Origin: Euptelea pleiosperma
Taxonomy: Eukaryota; Streptophyta; Magnoliopsida; Ranunculales; Eupteleaceae
Direction: 5' to 3'
Assembly (NCBI GenBank): GCA_035048495.1
Contig: CM068544.1
Coordinates: 16,300,138 to 16,364,137 of the forward strand
DNA: 64,000 nt
Positions 45,036-56,885 of this stretch are shown in pieces; position 1 is the first letter of the stretch, and every line of letters begins with the position of its first letter. Below the pieces are notes generated by a model. That model had not been told where the DNA came from. It searched no databases and saw only the letters and a list, made by a program, of their open reading frames with translations. The position numbers and the translations under genes are program-made.

Positions 45036-47773
45036 TGTAATATTCGCTCAAAAGTGCTTATTTTAAGCAATTATTCTTTTAGCGTTGTCACACTCTCCTA
45101 CGTAAAACTGTCATTTTTAGCAACTTTTCTATGTAAGAGTTTCTCTTATTACGTAGAACATACTTTTCTGTGTAAAATGGTATATTCGCATGCACTCATA
45201 CACGTTTATTTGACCTACATGCGAAGTAATTTTGTAGAAGTCTCATTACGTGATTTTTCTATCGCAGGAGCACTAATCGGACAATTTTGATGGAATGCGG
45301 GTAACAATTGACTACCAGAGCCTTTGATCAAAGCATATAAAACTAGTGGACTTAGACAAGTAGATGTAAGTCAAAGACGGAAAGAGCTGGAGGATTGAAA
45401 GAGTCAAGAGACGACCAAGAGAGAAGGAAAGACAAGCCCTCAAAGAAGAGACTAAGGAGATTTAAGCTTATCAACTAACACAAGATGAGGACTTGCTCAA
45501 TTGGTAAAGCATGTAGAAGACTAAGTTAAAGATCAGGGTTCAAGACCCTCTGCTAGCATTTTCTCTTTATTTTTGTAATAATTTCTCTCTCCTCTCTCTC
45601 CACTCTAAAATCTCAATCGTCCGACCCTATCTCCATTCGAGACCAATATCCTACGGCCTACCTTGGCCGATCATCACCGTTTGATCTTCAATCCAATCAT
45701 CCACCATCCGATCATCCATCTCACCATCTCAGAATTCAATGGCCCTCATCATTCCCTGTCCAATCCTATGGCCCACGGCCTCACTTAGATTCCTCAAAAA
45801 GGCACGGCCATTGCCACATGGCGGATATGAGGATAGTTTTGGAAAATAAAATAGGATAGTTTCAAAATAAAATTGATTTTAAAAATAAATAAATAAATAA
45901 ATATATAAGCAATTAGCATTATGGGCAGCATTGATATGAATTATTTCAAAAGAGGAAACTTTCCACTAATGTTTTGTTTTGTTTTAAATGGGGAAACTTC
46001 TAAACACAAAAGATTTGGTGGCTGTTATAAAAATTCAAAGCCCATTGGGTGAAAGGTATTTCAGAAAGAATATAAATTTGTGGTGAGTGATTTTGGAAAG
46101 ATATGGCTGGAATGGGCTCTCTCTACTAACCCTCGCTCACCCCAAACCGTTGGATCTCTTTAGATCCAACGGTTTCCATTTTCCACCTTTGAATGGACGC
46201 CCTTTCATATAAGTTTTCTCATTAGGGCAGCGTTTTAAAGAGAGCTCTCGATCTCCTTCCTTTTGGGGAATCCACGTTCTTCTCTTCTCTTCATAGAAGG
46301 GAGAAAACAAACCCAAAGCCGCCCCCTCCATAAAAGAGATATCTCTTCATCTCCTTAGCCCCCCACCCACGCCCCATTCTAACTTCACAAAAACCCTAGC
46401 CGTCCTCTACTCCAAGCCATTTTCACCATCTCTCTCATTTTCGAGCCAAAGGAAAAACAAAACCCAAAAAGAATGAGGAAAGGAGAAGAAAGGATGCGAG
46501 GTCCTGCCATCTTCTCAACTGTTGGAGCGCACCATCATCCGCTGTCCTTGCCGCCTCCATCTCCTTCACGTGTGGCAAGTGTCTCCACTTCAATCCCTGG
46601 TTCGTCTTCTCCACAACGGCTCCACCACCATCTTCACTCCAGCCATCGTCTAGCCTCTCCACCTTCCAGCTGTTGTCAGCAACTCCTTCTCCATCTGGGC
46701 AACATCATCACCATCCATCCTCCTATTTTCTTCACCGTTCCCTCTTTCAAAAAAAGAAAAGAAAAAGAAAAATAAAAAGGGAAGTGAAGAAAAGAAGAAA
46801 AGAGGGAGCTGCTGCCTTCCTTCTCAAAACTCAAAGCCGTTAACACGGCCAGCAACGCTGCCCTCATCCTCACAGCCACCGCCTGATCTTCTTTGAAGGC
46901 GCACTAGCAGCATCTTCCATGAAGGAGGCTGCCACTCCTTCAATCCACACCGCCTGCAACATTAACGCCAAGGAGCATGTTCACAAACAGTCCACAACCC
47001 ACTGATTCTCCATCTCTGTCCACTTGTAGGTGCACTTGCAGGTTGCTTTTCTACCCACTATTCATGGTTGAAGTACACCCAAAAATCGGAATACACATCC
47101 TCATCTCCATTGCCCAGATCTCGGATCAATGGCCACCACTACGATCATTACTTTTGGCTGGACCATCCCTCGAATCTCTTCCCTAGCCAACCATTCCCCC
47201 TACTGTGAGTCAATATATCAAAAAATGGTGAGCCTTTCTCTCTCTAGTCATCTCTTCTCCCTTTAGTTTTCTTTCTCTAGATTTCTTTTATTTTTATTGC
47301 TTTTAGTTCAGTTTATTTTATTTAGTTGATTCAAAGCATTGTAATAGTAATATTTTTGAGTTGAAAAAATTTAGTCTCTTTTTACCACTAGTTGTATTTG
47401 ATTCCATTAGTTAGTTGTTTTAGAATTTTTTTTATGCATGTTATGTCTCCTCCCCAAGCAAGAGTAGAATCATTCTCTTTTCTCATCATGTTCTCTTTAT
47501 ATTTTTAGCTTCTCTATCAAAAAATCTCCAAAATCATGTTTTGAAATCACAAATCCACCACTCTTACCCCTCCATCAATTATCTACACCAATTTCAAGCA
47601 AAAATCCATCATTTTATGTGTTTGAATTGCACGAACTAACGCAGAGTGCGAATCAACATCCGACACAAATCCCTATAGAAATCTCTCAATTTGTAGGAAT
47701 AATCTCGGATAATTACAAATATTGTTGGAATTAGGGTTTTCATAACCAACAATGCGGAAAAATCCTAGTTTCA
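45036..47773 (+). repeat. 3' LTR of the 14-kb element
   Basis: Starts TGTAATATTCGCTC (two extra bases relative to the family start) and ends CCTAGTTTCA. It aligns collinearly with 33796-36981 apart from the Helitron. A 29-bp stretch around 46150 (GGATCTCTTTAGATCCAACG) differs in length from the 5' LTR. After 47778 the interrupted outer LTR resumes. Confidence 0.88.
45487..45562 (+). promoter_or_regulatory. tRNA-like segment in 3' LTR (subtype B), best preserved
   Basis: A-box region CTTGCTCAATTGGTAAAGCA (45492-45511) has the form of a D-arm. GGTTCAAGACC (45537-45547) matches the B-box consensus fully and forms the T-arm AGGG-TTCAAGA-CCCT with the standard 7-base loop. TTTT at 45559-45562 follows. 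The total, about 72 bases, is tRNA-sized. The anticodon stem does not pair well, so it is tRNA-like and not a working tRNA. Confidence 0.7.
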
Positions 47774-47778
47774 ACCAC

Positions 47779-48499
47779 CAAAAGCCACCACGGCTAGGCC
47801 GTGACCCACTGGAGAGCCACTTCTCAACATGGCCGTACTCTTTGGGCCGATCTGGGTAAGTCAAAGATAATCTTTCCTCTCTTCTTTCTCTTTCTAATTC
47901 TCATCCTTTCTCTGAGATCTATCTAGGATATAGTTTCTCTCTCCTCTTCTTCTTTCTCTCTCTAACCCTCTAAAGTTTCCCAAGTTTTCTTTCTTTCTCT
48001 TTCTAAGTTTTATCTCTCTAGGTTAATTCAACATATTTTCTCTCTCCAAACCCTCTTAACCTAATTTCTCTCTCTACCTATTTCCTCTCTCTAACCTCGC
48101 CCCCTCTTTTACTTGCTTTCTAGATTAATCTTATTTCACTTTCTAGTTTAATTTAGTTGTTATTTTATTTCTATCATGTAAGTTGTGTTATTTCAATCAA
48201 TAAATTTCTCTTTATATCTACTGTGTTTTCTTTCTCTTTTGTTTAATGTTGTGATTAGTTGAACATCATCTTCAAAAGAAGCTTTTAAAATCAACCATTA
48301 ATCACCATTCTCACCTCTCCATATTTTCAAGTATTTTTTGTGATTAATTTATTCCATAATGCGCTACCGTAACCCTAAGTGCGAATCGACATCCGACACT
48401 TCTACTGTGCAAATAGTCTATATTTTGCTTGATTAAAAAGCAAAAAATTACAAATGTGTTCATTTTAGGGTTTTCGTAATCAACGACGCACATAAATCA
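47779..48499 (+). mobile_element. 5' LTR (second part) of outer family element
   Basis: Continuation of 31381-33795 after the 14-kb insertion. CT-rich body, then GCGAATCGACATCCGACAC (about 48383) and the end CATAAATCA at 48499. Confidence 0.82.
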
Positions 48500-48501
48500 A
48501 A

Positions 48502-48520
48502 TGGTGTCGTTGCTGCTCGG
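48502..48520 (+). promoter_or_regulatory. primer-binding site of the outer element
   Basis: TGGTGTCGTTGCTGCTCGG follows the LTR end after two bases. It matches TGGCGCCGTTGCC with C-to-T changes at CpG-like positions, as expected for a methylated, ageing tRNA-Asp site. Confidence 0.72.
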
Positions 48521-50299
48521 TTGACGGGAGTGCGAATCATAACAAGAATGGAAAGCTCCACATTTTGGAAACTTTCTATTTTTCTTCTTTTAGTATTTTT
48601 AGCAATAATGTTATTCCATTTTAAGACTCTAACGGTCAAGTGCAACTTGTATTATTTAGGATATTTCAATTTTTTTGAACAACTGCTAGATGTATGTTCA
48701 AGGTTTTTTTTAGAAACCATTAATTAAGTGAATTCTTAAAAAAACAAAAAAAAAATAGGGTTTTCATTATTTTCTACAAAAGATCATTATTCTGGGATTT
48801 TCGGCATTTTGGAAAGTTTCCAAAATATTGAAATTCTACAAATTAGGGTTTTCAATTGTAGTAGAGTCTATTTTTAAAGATTATTTATTTTTAGAGATTC
48901 TCTAAATTTGGAAAACCCTAAAAAAGGAAGGAACCCAAATTTAGAAGAATTCCTATTTTGGGGTATTTCCAATTTGAACGGGATTTCAAATCTTAAGATT
49001 TTGGAAGGTTTCCAAATCTGGGAGATTCAAAATTAGTAGTTTCTGAATCCCAATTTGAAAATTTCTAAATATGAATTCCAACCCTAAATTAAAAATTAAT
49101 TCAAATACCGGTCTCAATTAATGCATGTTTCTTGAAACCCTAATAGCCGTATACCTTCCAAATCAATCACATACCCTAGACCACTCGAATCTTACTAATT
49201 TGCAGCATACAATCTACTTGTGGGTAGGGAGCAAAAGCTCGCTTAGGATGATTTGGGCCTGAGCTCAAGAAGGATACCCTTCCCTATCCCATGGAGGAGA
49301 CCCTGTGGTGTGGCCCACGGGTCAGTAAGATCCTAACCTCGCCTTAAGTGCGATACTGGTGTTGAGCAATACTGTGCGCTTGTCTGTTTGCTTTTGCAAA
49401 TTTTATCGAACTGCGTGGTTGGTCGTAATAAATTTAACTAAAAAGAGCAAACCCAACTCTACAAGAAACTAGTGGGATTTCATCATCTACTTTGCCATTC
49501 CAGCTTGTTTGTAGCCAAGCCTAACTCTAAAAAGAACCAACCAAGTAGAGCCCCATATTAGATCAGTGTTTTAGGAACATCCACAACAAGTGACTCTGTC
49601 AAGACCAAGTCGAATAAGTCCACGAGCGCGGGTTCCTATTTCCAAATATACCCACAGGTCCCTGGTACATCAAGTATACTGAACTCATTAGTGGCCTCTT
49701 TGGTCATTCGTCGGTCAGCTTTGTGTTGGAATAGGAACACAACCCAACCGTAGTTATCCTCCGGGAAAACCCTTGTCCAAACCCTTGACAAATCCGACTA
49801 GTCTGGGGTGTACTTAAGATGGCCAAGTACCGCATGCCTGTCTAGGCTACGGATTGTCTCGTAGTTGATTTGAGTTAGTACTAAGAGGATTAGCTTTGAA
49901 TAGACAGCCTGTGAGAACCCAAGGGTGCAGTCAGTTTGACAGATTCTTAAAAGAATAAATTAGTGGTTTCGGCCACTACCATAATCGAATTCCAAACCAT
50001 CTAAAGAGATTAAATCTTAGCAAAATTATTATTTTTCCTAGAATTGAATATGGTTATCTTGTTTGCTCCTTGTGCATCATATAGTCTACTTCAAGTTAGT
50101 GTTCAAATGTGAAAATGTTTTGTCGAGTTTACGGCTTGCTTTTCAAGCATATGCCTATTTAGACCCGATCCAACGAAAGATTGATTCGATTTGAGAGTCA
50201 GTCCACCTTTTTGGTTCTTCACCAATCTTTTCACCTACTCTTTCTCTTTCTAATTTTCCCTCTCCACCTTCCTCTCCCAGAGAGACTCTCATCTCTCTA
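48521..50299 (+). other. untranslated leader of the outer element
   Basis: Collinear with the leader 37002-38755, including GGTAGGGAGCAAAAGCT, GTGGCCCACGGG and GAGAGTCAGTCC. No ORF. It ends at the ATG of the gag-like gene (50300). Confidence 0.65.
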
Positions 50300-50307
50300 A
50301 TGGCAGC

Positions 50308-53300
50308 TGTAATACCCTAAACTTTTATTCGATGTATTAATATAATTTAATTATAATAACGTGATCTATAAGCATAATTTGGTCATTAACTAGTAATTTT
50401 TTTCTGACTTATGGATTCTAGCAAGGAAGATTCGGACAATAAAATGGTAATGTTAGGGTTTCTGTGATTGAACATCTATAATGCACTGATTAACTCCATG
50501 AGTGAATTCACGCGTAATTGAATATCCCTATTACTTTAATTATCTAATGTTAAATATAAAATAAATAATTTTATAATGGGTAGAAACTATAAAATGTATT
50601 TCGATACTTAATTAATACTTTTCTAACATTAAGAGCTTACAATGAAAATTGGAAAATTTGATCAATTACTTGTAATAATATGATATTAAATATTTCTTTA
50701 TAATTAAATTGGGTTGGAGTAGACCCTATAGAGTACTTAGGGTAGGGTACACTTCTTGTAGACCATATAATTGGTGTGTAAGTTCATATAAGGTATAATA
50801 ATTGCGCATTAGTAGTAATAAGTGATGAGTAGTATTTCTAAAATTAATAATTAACTAATTAAATAAAATATGAAAATGTCACACCATCCTAATAATGTAA
50901 ATTATCCAATTCAATTTATAATAAATCTTTTGTATTCCATACTTAGGGCTGTCAATGGATAGTCGAAAATTCGAATCTGATTTGAATTCGTATTTGAAAA
51001 ATCGGATATTATTCAAAATTTTCAGATATCGAATTCGAATTCGGATATTGTTTTCATATTCGAATTAATTTCGAATACGAATTCGGATATCAACATAACT
51101 GTTTCTATAATATCCGAACCAATTTCTAAAATAAGGGCTTTTGGTCTTTTTAGATGGTTAGTATAAAATTGAAACCCTATTCTCATTTTCACTGTTCGAC
51201 TCCTCTCCTTATAAATTTATTTTCTAATCTCTGGGAATTGAAAACCCTAACTCTCCCCCCTCTCTCTCTCTTTCATGCCGGTTTGCTCTGTTTCTTCACG
51301 TTGGTCGCCTCTGTTTCTCGCCGTAGGATACCCTTCATACAGAGGGAAAAAAAAAAGAGAACCAATGGAAGGGCAAGAAGCAAATGATCTCGATGCTGGT
51401 CACCTTTGTTTCTGTACCGGTTGCCTCCATTTTAGATCTTGTAGTCTTGTTTTCTTCTAGGGCTTCTTTTTGTTAAACAACGCAAGTTTTCAAGATTGTG
51501 GAAAGAGGGTTTTAGTCTATTTTTATGGGATTTTGATTTCTTTTTTTAGAATTCATTGTATTTAGGGTTTTAGGAGAATTGAGTATTCAAATAATCGTAT
51601 CCGATTTGCTAATCAGTCGAATTGGATATTTTCGAATATCCGATAAACATATCGAATTCAAATTTGAATAGAGGTTTGAAATATCCATCGAATTTGGATA
51701 GTAGTTATCTTTTTCGAATTCGGATTCGGATATACATATATCCTTTTCGATATGTATCTGTTGCAGCCCTATCCATACTTGGTAGGGTATAATACTTCTT
51801 TTATCTTTTAAGAAAATTAAGTATAGAAAATTAAATTTTTGGAAACCTTTAATCATGGGTTAATATTAGTAATAGTGTAACATACTATTGCCTTTAATGA
51901 TTTTAGCTAGAAATCCTACACTTTTGGTAATTAATATGACAACTAGGAAACATCAATCCTAAATAGAAATCAACATTTAACCATTTGACATATTAAAAAA
52001 TATTTTTATATAAAATTCAATAATTAAGTCATTAAAAAAAGATTCTCACTCTTCATTCTTGGAAACTTTGTAATAATAAGTAAATAGAAAATTCTAACAT
52101 TAGAAATAATTCATTGCTAAACAATTAATAGAAACTTACCAACTTGTATTAAATAATTCTTTAATTTAAAAGAATGCTTACTTTTAAAAGAATTATTAAA
52201 AATTTGTCATAAAAATATCTTTAATTTTTAGCAAATTAAGAAGAGGTTTTGACAACACTGAAAAAGCTCCAATAGTAAAAAAATGTCTTAACCAAAATTT
52301 TCTCTAAAAAACATTGGTTCTCTTCCATTATTTAAGAAAGAGTACTCAAGTCAAGAAAGAAGGAAAAAAGTAAGTACCGTACACGAATAAATTACTTTCA
52401 TATTCAATTTGTGTTCTTTGGTGCATTTTTATTGTGGTGCTATGATTGTATTGATCTCTATTTATGTGAATCCATGAATCTCAACATGATTTATTGATCT
52501 TATTCTAAACTATATTAATCTATGATTAAATGCGCTTCTTTAGATGTAAGATTCAACTATGTTCATTACCATGTTATGTGACTTCTTTGATAATGTTATT
52601 TTCTATGATCATCTATATATTTTCATCATCACCTTACGATGAGTGAATGGAAAGATGAGAAAGGAAATCATTTTTTACCGTTGGTCGGTCTATGATTTTG
52701 ATAGTTGGTCGGTCCACTATTTCGATTGTTGGTCGGTCTATACTTATTTTCGTTGGTCGGATCAACAGTCAATCCGTTGGCCGGATTGATTTAAAAACCT
52801 CCCGTTAGTCGGGTCAAGTGAAAAGTGGAAGCTTCAATAATTAATTGTTTTGATGGTGCATCATTCCCATGCCATTATTCATAACTATTGATGTCATCTT
52901 CACCGTGATCATTTATTGCTTATGTCTGTACATATATTCGTCTGTGCACCATGGTACATATGAAATTACTGGGCGTCATTGCTCATGGTTTCCAATCGAC
53001 TTACCTTATAGGTGAGATTGATGAGTCATTCGCTGCCATGGATGAAGGGATTGAGGACATTGGATTCAAGGATGATCTAGATCTAAATATAGATATCTAA
53101 ATCTAGCCATTTATTTTTCTTTGTTTGATGTATTTGGGAACATTTGATAATATGCTAAGATAATTTTATTGAAGAACAAATAGACGGATGCATGTTTTTC
53201 ATCATAACATAATTACCCTTCGATAACGAGATTGAATGGTTAGTTTGATTTGATGCGTAGAATTTTTGTAAATGGATACTGGATGAGATTTTTTGTGTGT

Positions 53301-54022
53301 CAATGTGTTTGTTGATGAAATAATTATTGTAATTTTTTGAAATTATTATACTAAGAATTTATATTTTTCCCATTTCATTATTTGTTAATCGTCATTTAAG
53401 AAATCAGAAAAATTGACAGTACTGCCTTCAGACCCAATTTTCGGGCCAAGATCTCATAATCTGGCTAAGTCCGTGAAACATGAAATGAACCGTAACATGA
53501 TTTTTCTTTTATTAATGTGGACAGAATTATTTATTTCTACATCTACAATATTTTATGAATATCTTAAATCGACTGTAATTGAAGGACTGCAAAATGGGAT
53601 TAGCGATTATCAGAAAACAGAATGCATTTTCCCGCTTATAGAAGCCAAATTGGCCCTTAGCTATTTCTGGAAAAATTGAAGATCTCGATAGGACCCTTCA
53701 GACAAAATGGGCCAAATGTTGAAATTTTGCTCCGTTTGAAAGATATGTACCATTTTTTAAATCGTTGAACCTATGTATATACTTAAGAATACCCATAACC
53801 TTATTTTTCTTCAATGCTACTCTCCCAACCCACTAAATTAGTGTTTTACCATATCATTAAAAAAATAAAATTTTAAAAAAGAATCTTTTAATTTATAAAA
53901 TATTTTAAATTATTTTGGAGTGTTTCAAATTATTTCTTTTTATCGCACCCTAGATCTTGGGTAAACAAGCCGACCCACGGGCATTCGGATCGAGTTTGGA
54001 CACCCTGATTCACGGCGTGACA
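50308..54022 (+). mobile_element. Ty3/gypsy solo LTR, TSD GCAGC/GTAGC
   Basis: Starts TGTAATACCCTAAAC and ends ACGGCGTGACA; the ends are imperfect inverted repeats, typical of chromovirus LTRs. Flanks GCAGC (50303-50307) and GTAGC (54023-54027) differ by one C/T. Removing it restores the M-A-A-K-Q-P-L reading of the gag-like ORF. Without the nested hAT element it is about 2.9 kb. A run of GTTGGTCGG(T/A)-type short repeats lies at 52678-52815. No internal gypsy region is attached. Confidence 0.83.
50944..51771. mobile_element. non-autonomous hAT element, 8-bp TSD TCCATACT
   Basis: Terminal inverted repeats TAGGGCTG and CAGCCCTA, with exact 8-bp duplications TCCATACT (50936-50943 and 51772-51779). 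Both subterminal regions carry many TCGAATTCGGATAT motifs in opposite orientation. The middle (51150-51480) resembles a plant gene promoter, CT-rich leader and short first exon (TATAAATTTATT, CCTAACTCTCC, then an ATG frame), but no protein is recognised. Length is 828 bp; no transposase. Confidence 0.9.
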
Positions 54023-54610
54023 GTAGCAAAACAACCTCTAATTGAGACATACTACAATTTATTAGGAGAACTAGGCGAGTACTCCCAGCATTGGAATACC
54101 AATTTTGAGTGTCGTCGTGACACTCCGGTCTCACAGACTTCCATGAGATATGAAGTAAAAGGAGATCCAGAAATCAAATCTCTACTTCAAGAACTTACCA
54201 ATTCGGTCTCCGCCCTTGCTGTCTTGGTCCAGGAACCTATGGATCATTCCAACTATGTGGGACGTGTTCCTCTTGTCCAGGAAGAGCTCTGTACTTTCAG
54301 TACCTTTAAACCTTCGATGCAGACTTCCTACAGCCAAATGTATTATCTAGACACTAGGAGCATACAGTATCAAAAAATTGTCACAAAATAATGGAGAATA
54401 TGGTGCAAAATGTAAAATTCCTAAATTATGACAAATTGCACTCGGCCTTCCGAGGCATTAAAAATAGTAGTTTAAAAACTGCTAAAAATCACTAAAAATA
54501 AAAAAATAGAAAGTTTCCCGAAAACGCCGGGCTGTCCAAATTGAGCAGCTTTCCGATTTTGCAACTTTCCAATTCCGTCTTTATGTCCTTTTTCGCACTC
54601 TCGTACACCC

Positions 54611-54627
54611 GAGTGGCAGCGGCGCCA
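54611..54627 (-). promoter_or_regulatory. primer-binding site, tRNA-Asp-like (minus strand)
   Basis: Minus strand TGGCGCCGCTGCCACTC, two bases after the LTR end. It is the closest match in the window to the tRNA-Asp site TGGCGCCGTTGCC. Confidence 0.78.
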
Positions 54628-55889
54628 TTTGAAACTAGGTTTTTTCCACGTCATTGTTTATGGAAACCCTAATTCGAACAAAATTTGTATCTTTTCCAAT
54701 TTAATTCCTGCAAAAATGGTAATTCTTGTATAGAGATTCGTGTCGGATGTCGATCCGCACTCGGGTTAATGTTAGTGCACTAAGGAGCATACAGTATCAA
54801 AAAATTATCACAAAATAATGGAGAATATGGTGAGGTGAGAATGGTGGATTTATCGGTGTTAAAACATAATAATCAACTGAATTTATTCATTAATCAAAAG
54901 TTCTTACAATCATTAGACAAGAAATGAATCTAACTAGAAAGCATATAAAAAAAATTAATTAGAGAGGGAGATTTTAGAGAGAGAAAATAAAAGGGATTTT
55001 TAGAGAGAGAAATGGATGGAGAGAGAGAGATGAAGTAAGGGAAAGACTAATCGAAACCTAGAGAGAGAAATTAAGAATATGAGAGAAAAAAATAGAAAGA
55101 GAAAAGAAAATAAGGTAGAGAGAGAAAGGGGAAAACCTAGAGAAAGATAGAGAGAGAAAGTGGTGAGGTGAGGGAGAGAAGTAGAGGAACTTACCATGAG
55201 AGATGGTTGCATGGTGATGGTGGTGAAATAACCTTCGTTCGTCGGAGTTACAGATGTGGATCTCAGACCGTGAAGATGCAGCCTTGGTATAAGATCGTGA
55301 AGATGCCAAGGTGAGCAACCGAAACAATCAAAGAGGTTGCGGTGGGTCGAACTCAGATTGGAGATAGTGGAGATGGAGACCGTTGCCGACTGTGGGGAGA
55401 GGAAGGTCGACTGAACGGAGCAGCGTAGAGGAACTAGCAAGCGCCAAAAGTTGCAGACCGAGATGGATGCAACGATGGTAAGTTGGAGGAACGCCTTGGT
55501 TCTTGCCAAGGTTCTGTGCGCAGGCGAGAAATGGGAAGGTTCATCTAATAGGAGGTGCAAAAGTGCTGCACGGTGGTGGTGCTGGCCATGGCACCTTGCT
55601 GGCTGGTTCGCCGGTGAGAGGAGCAGCCACTGAAATGGCAGAACGAGTGGATGGTGAAGGTGTTAGGTGGATACTTGTTGGGGTTGTGAGTGCAGTAGCT
55701 TAGGATTGCAGATCTGACGGTGTGGTGGTGAAGATGGGGAGAAGCAGGCAGCGGCAGGCGGTGGCAAGAGGCGGAGCAAGGAGGTCGCAGGCGAACCTGC
55801 AACTCCGAGTTGCAAGTCGTGGTTTGATAGAGGGAGAGGGCGGCACGTTGGATGGTAGTTTGCAGCCCAAGAAGTTGAAGGCGTTGCTT

Positions 55890-56139
55890 GGTGTTGCAGA
55901 TCGTGCAACACCAGCAAGGGAGAAGGTGTGGTGGATGCTAGAGGAGAGGACAGCTGGCTTTTGGAGCAGCTGTTGCAGGTAGTGGTGGAGCGCTAGGATG
56001 AAGAAGACGGTGGTTGCAGGCGGAGGAAATGGTGCTGCACGCAGCAGCAAGGGGAATGGAAGAAGAAGAAGAAGAAGAAGAAGAAGAAGAAGATGAGGAG
56101 GAAGACCTTGATGGCCGGAGTTGCTGCCTGCAACTCCGG
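55890..56139 (-). repeat. palindromes with two arm types, and GAA tract
   Basis: 55890-55912 has arms GGTGTTGCA and TGCAACACC; 56115-56139 has arms CCGGAGTTGC and GCAACTCCGG. A GAA run lies between them at about 56060-56092. The GTGTT/AACAC type also occurs independently at 20886 in a different LTR. Confidence 0.82.
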
Positions 56140-56809
56140 CGAAGATGGAGGAGGAAGAAGAAGAAAAAAAAATAAGAAGAAGGGAAGAAGGGGCCAGAAG
56201 GAGAAGGGATCCTTGCGGGATTGACAGGGGGAGAGAAAGGAGTAGAAAGGAGGGGGATTAGGGTTCCAAAGAACCCTTCTCCTTCCCCTTTTAAAGCTCC
56301 ATAGTTTCCATTAATAGAAATTAGGGAATTTTTGAAATAAAAAAATATATTTTTTTTTAAAGTAAAACACTACTTTTCTTTGGGGAATGTCCCCATTTAG
56401 TGGACCCCCCATTTTTTAAAATTTAATTAAAATTATTTTGAAATTCACGGGGTCCACTAACTGGTCGAATAGCGGGTTGATGATGATGGGCCCGGCTACT
56501 GGCCCACATGGATTGATGATGTCCACCGTCTCACAAGATGATGTGACAGACAGTCTGATGGCGATCGGATGGATGGTGACTTGATTGGGACCCAGATTGG
56601 TAGATCGACGGATCTAGAGAGATCCAACGGTCCGATTGAAGATCCAACGGTCCGATGGAAGATCCAACAGTCAGAAAGCTAAGAAGATGAGATAGAGCTG
56701 ATGGGCAGGAGTTCTGGGGTTAGGTCAGTAGATTCGAGGACCGAGAGATGAAGAGAGAGAGAGAATAAGGAGAGATGAGAGAGAAAGTATCAGAAAATAG
56801 AGATAAAAG

Positions 56810-56885
56810 TATTGGCAGAGGGTCTGGAACCCTGGTCTTCACTGTGACCATCCTCACGCTTCTCTAGTAGAGTAGACTATCATTC
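56810..56885 (-). promoter_or_regulatory. tRNA-like segment in LTR (subtype A)
   Basis: Minus-strand GGTTCCAGACC (complement at 56821-56831) in the AGGG/CCCT hairpin, with CTACTAGAGAAGCG upstream. Confidence 0.5.

Larger units (their letters stand above)
33796..47773 (+). mobile_element. full-length non-autonomous LTR element, about 14 kb
   Basis: Two direct LTRs (33796-36981 and 45036-47773) flank an internal region. That region has a tRNA-Asp-like primer-binding site, a leader, one gag-tail ORF and a final purine tract GGTTGGGG before the 3' LTR. The flanks GCCAC (33791-33795) and ACCAC (47774-47778) are a 5-bp duplication with one change. No protease, RT, RNase H or integrase is visible in the roughly 5.5 kb of own internal sequence. 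It is therefore a large retrotransposon derivative (LARD-like) of the Athila/Tat side of Ty3/gypsy. It inserted into another LTR of its own family. Confidence 0.88.

Noticed and set aside
45487..45558. Functional tRNA gene
   Set aside because: The A-box and B-box regions are good, but the anticodon stem and acceptor stem do not pair well and the segment is dispersed in LTRs.
51154..51387. Small protein gene inside the hAT element
   Set aside because: No recognisable domain; it starts in a CT-rich leader-like region and may only be captured 5' sequence.
55000..56050. Overlapping minus frames of up to 186 codons
   Set aside because: Low-complexity LTR sequence within 54630-57332; no domain and not conserved in frame with sister LTRs.
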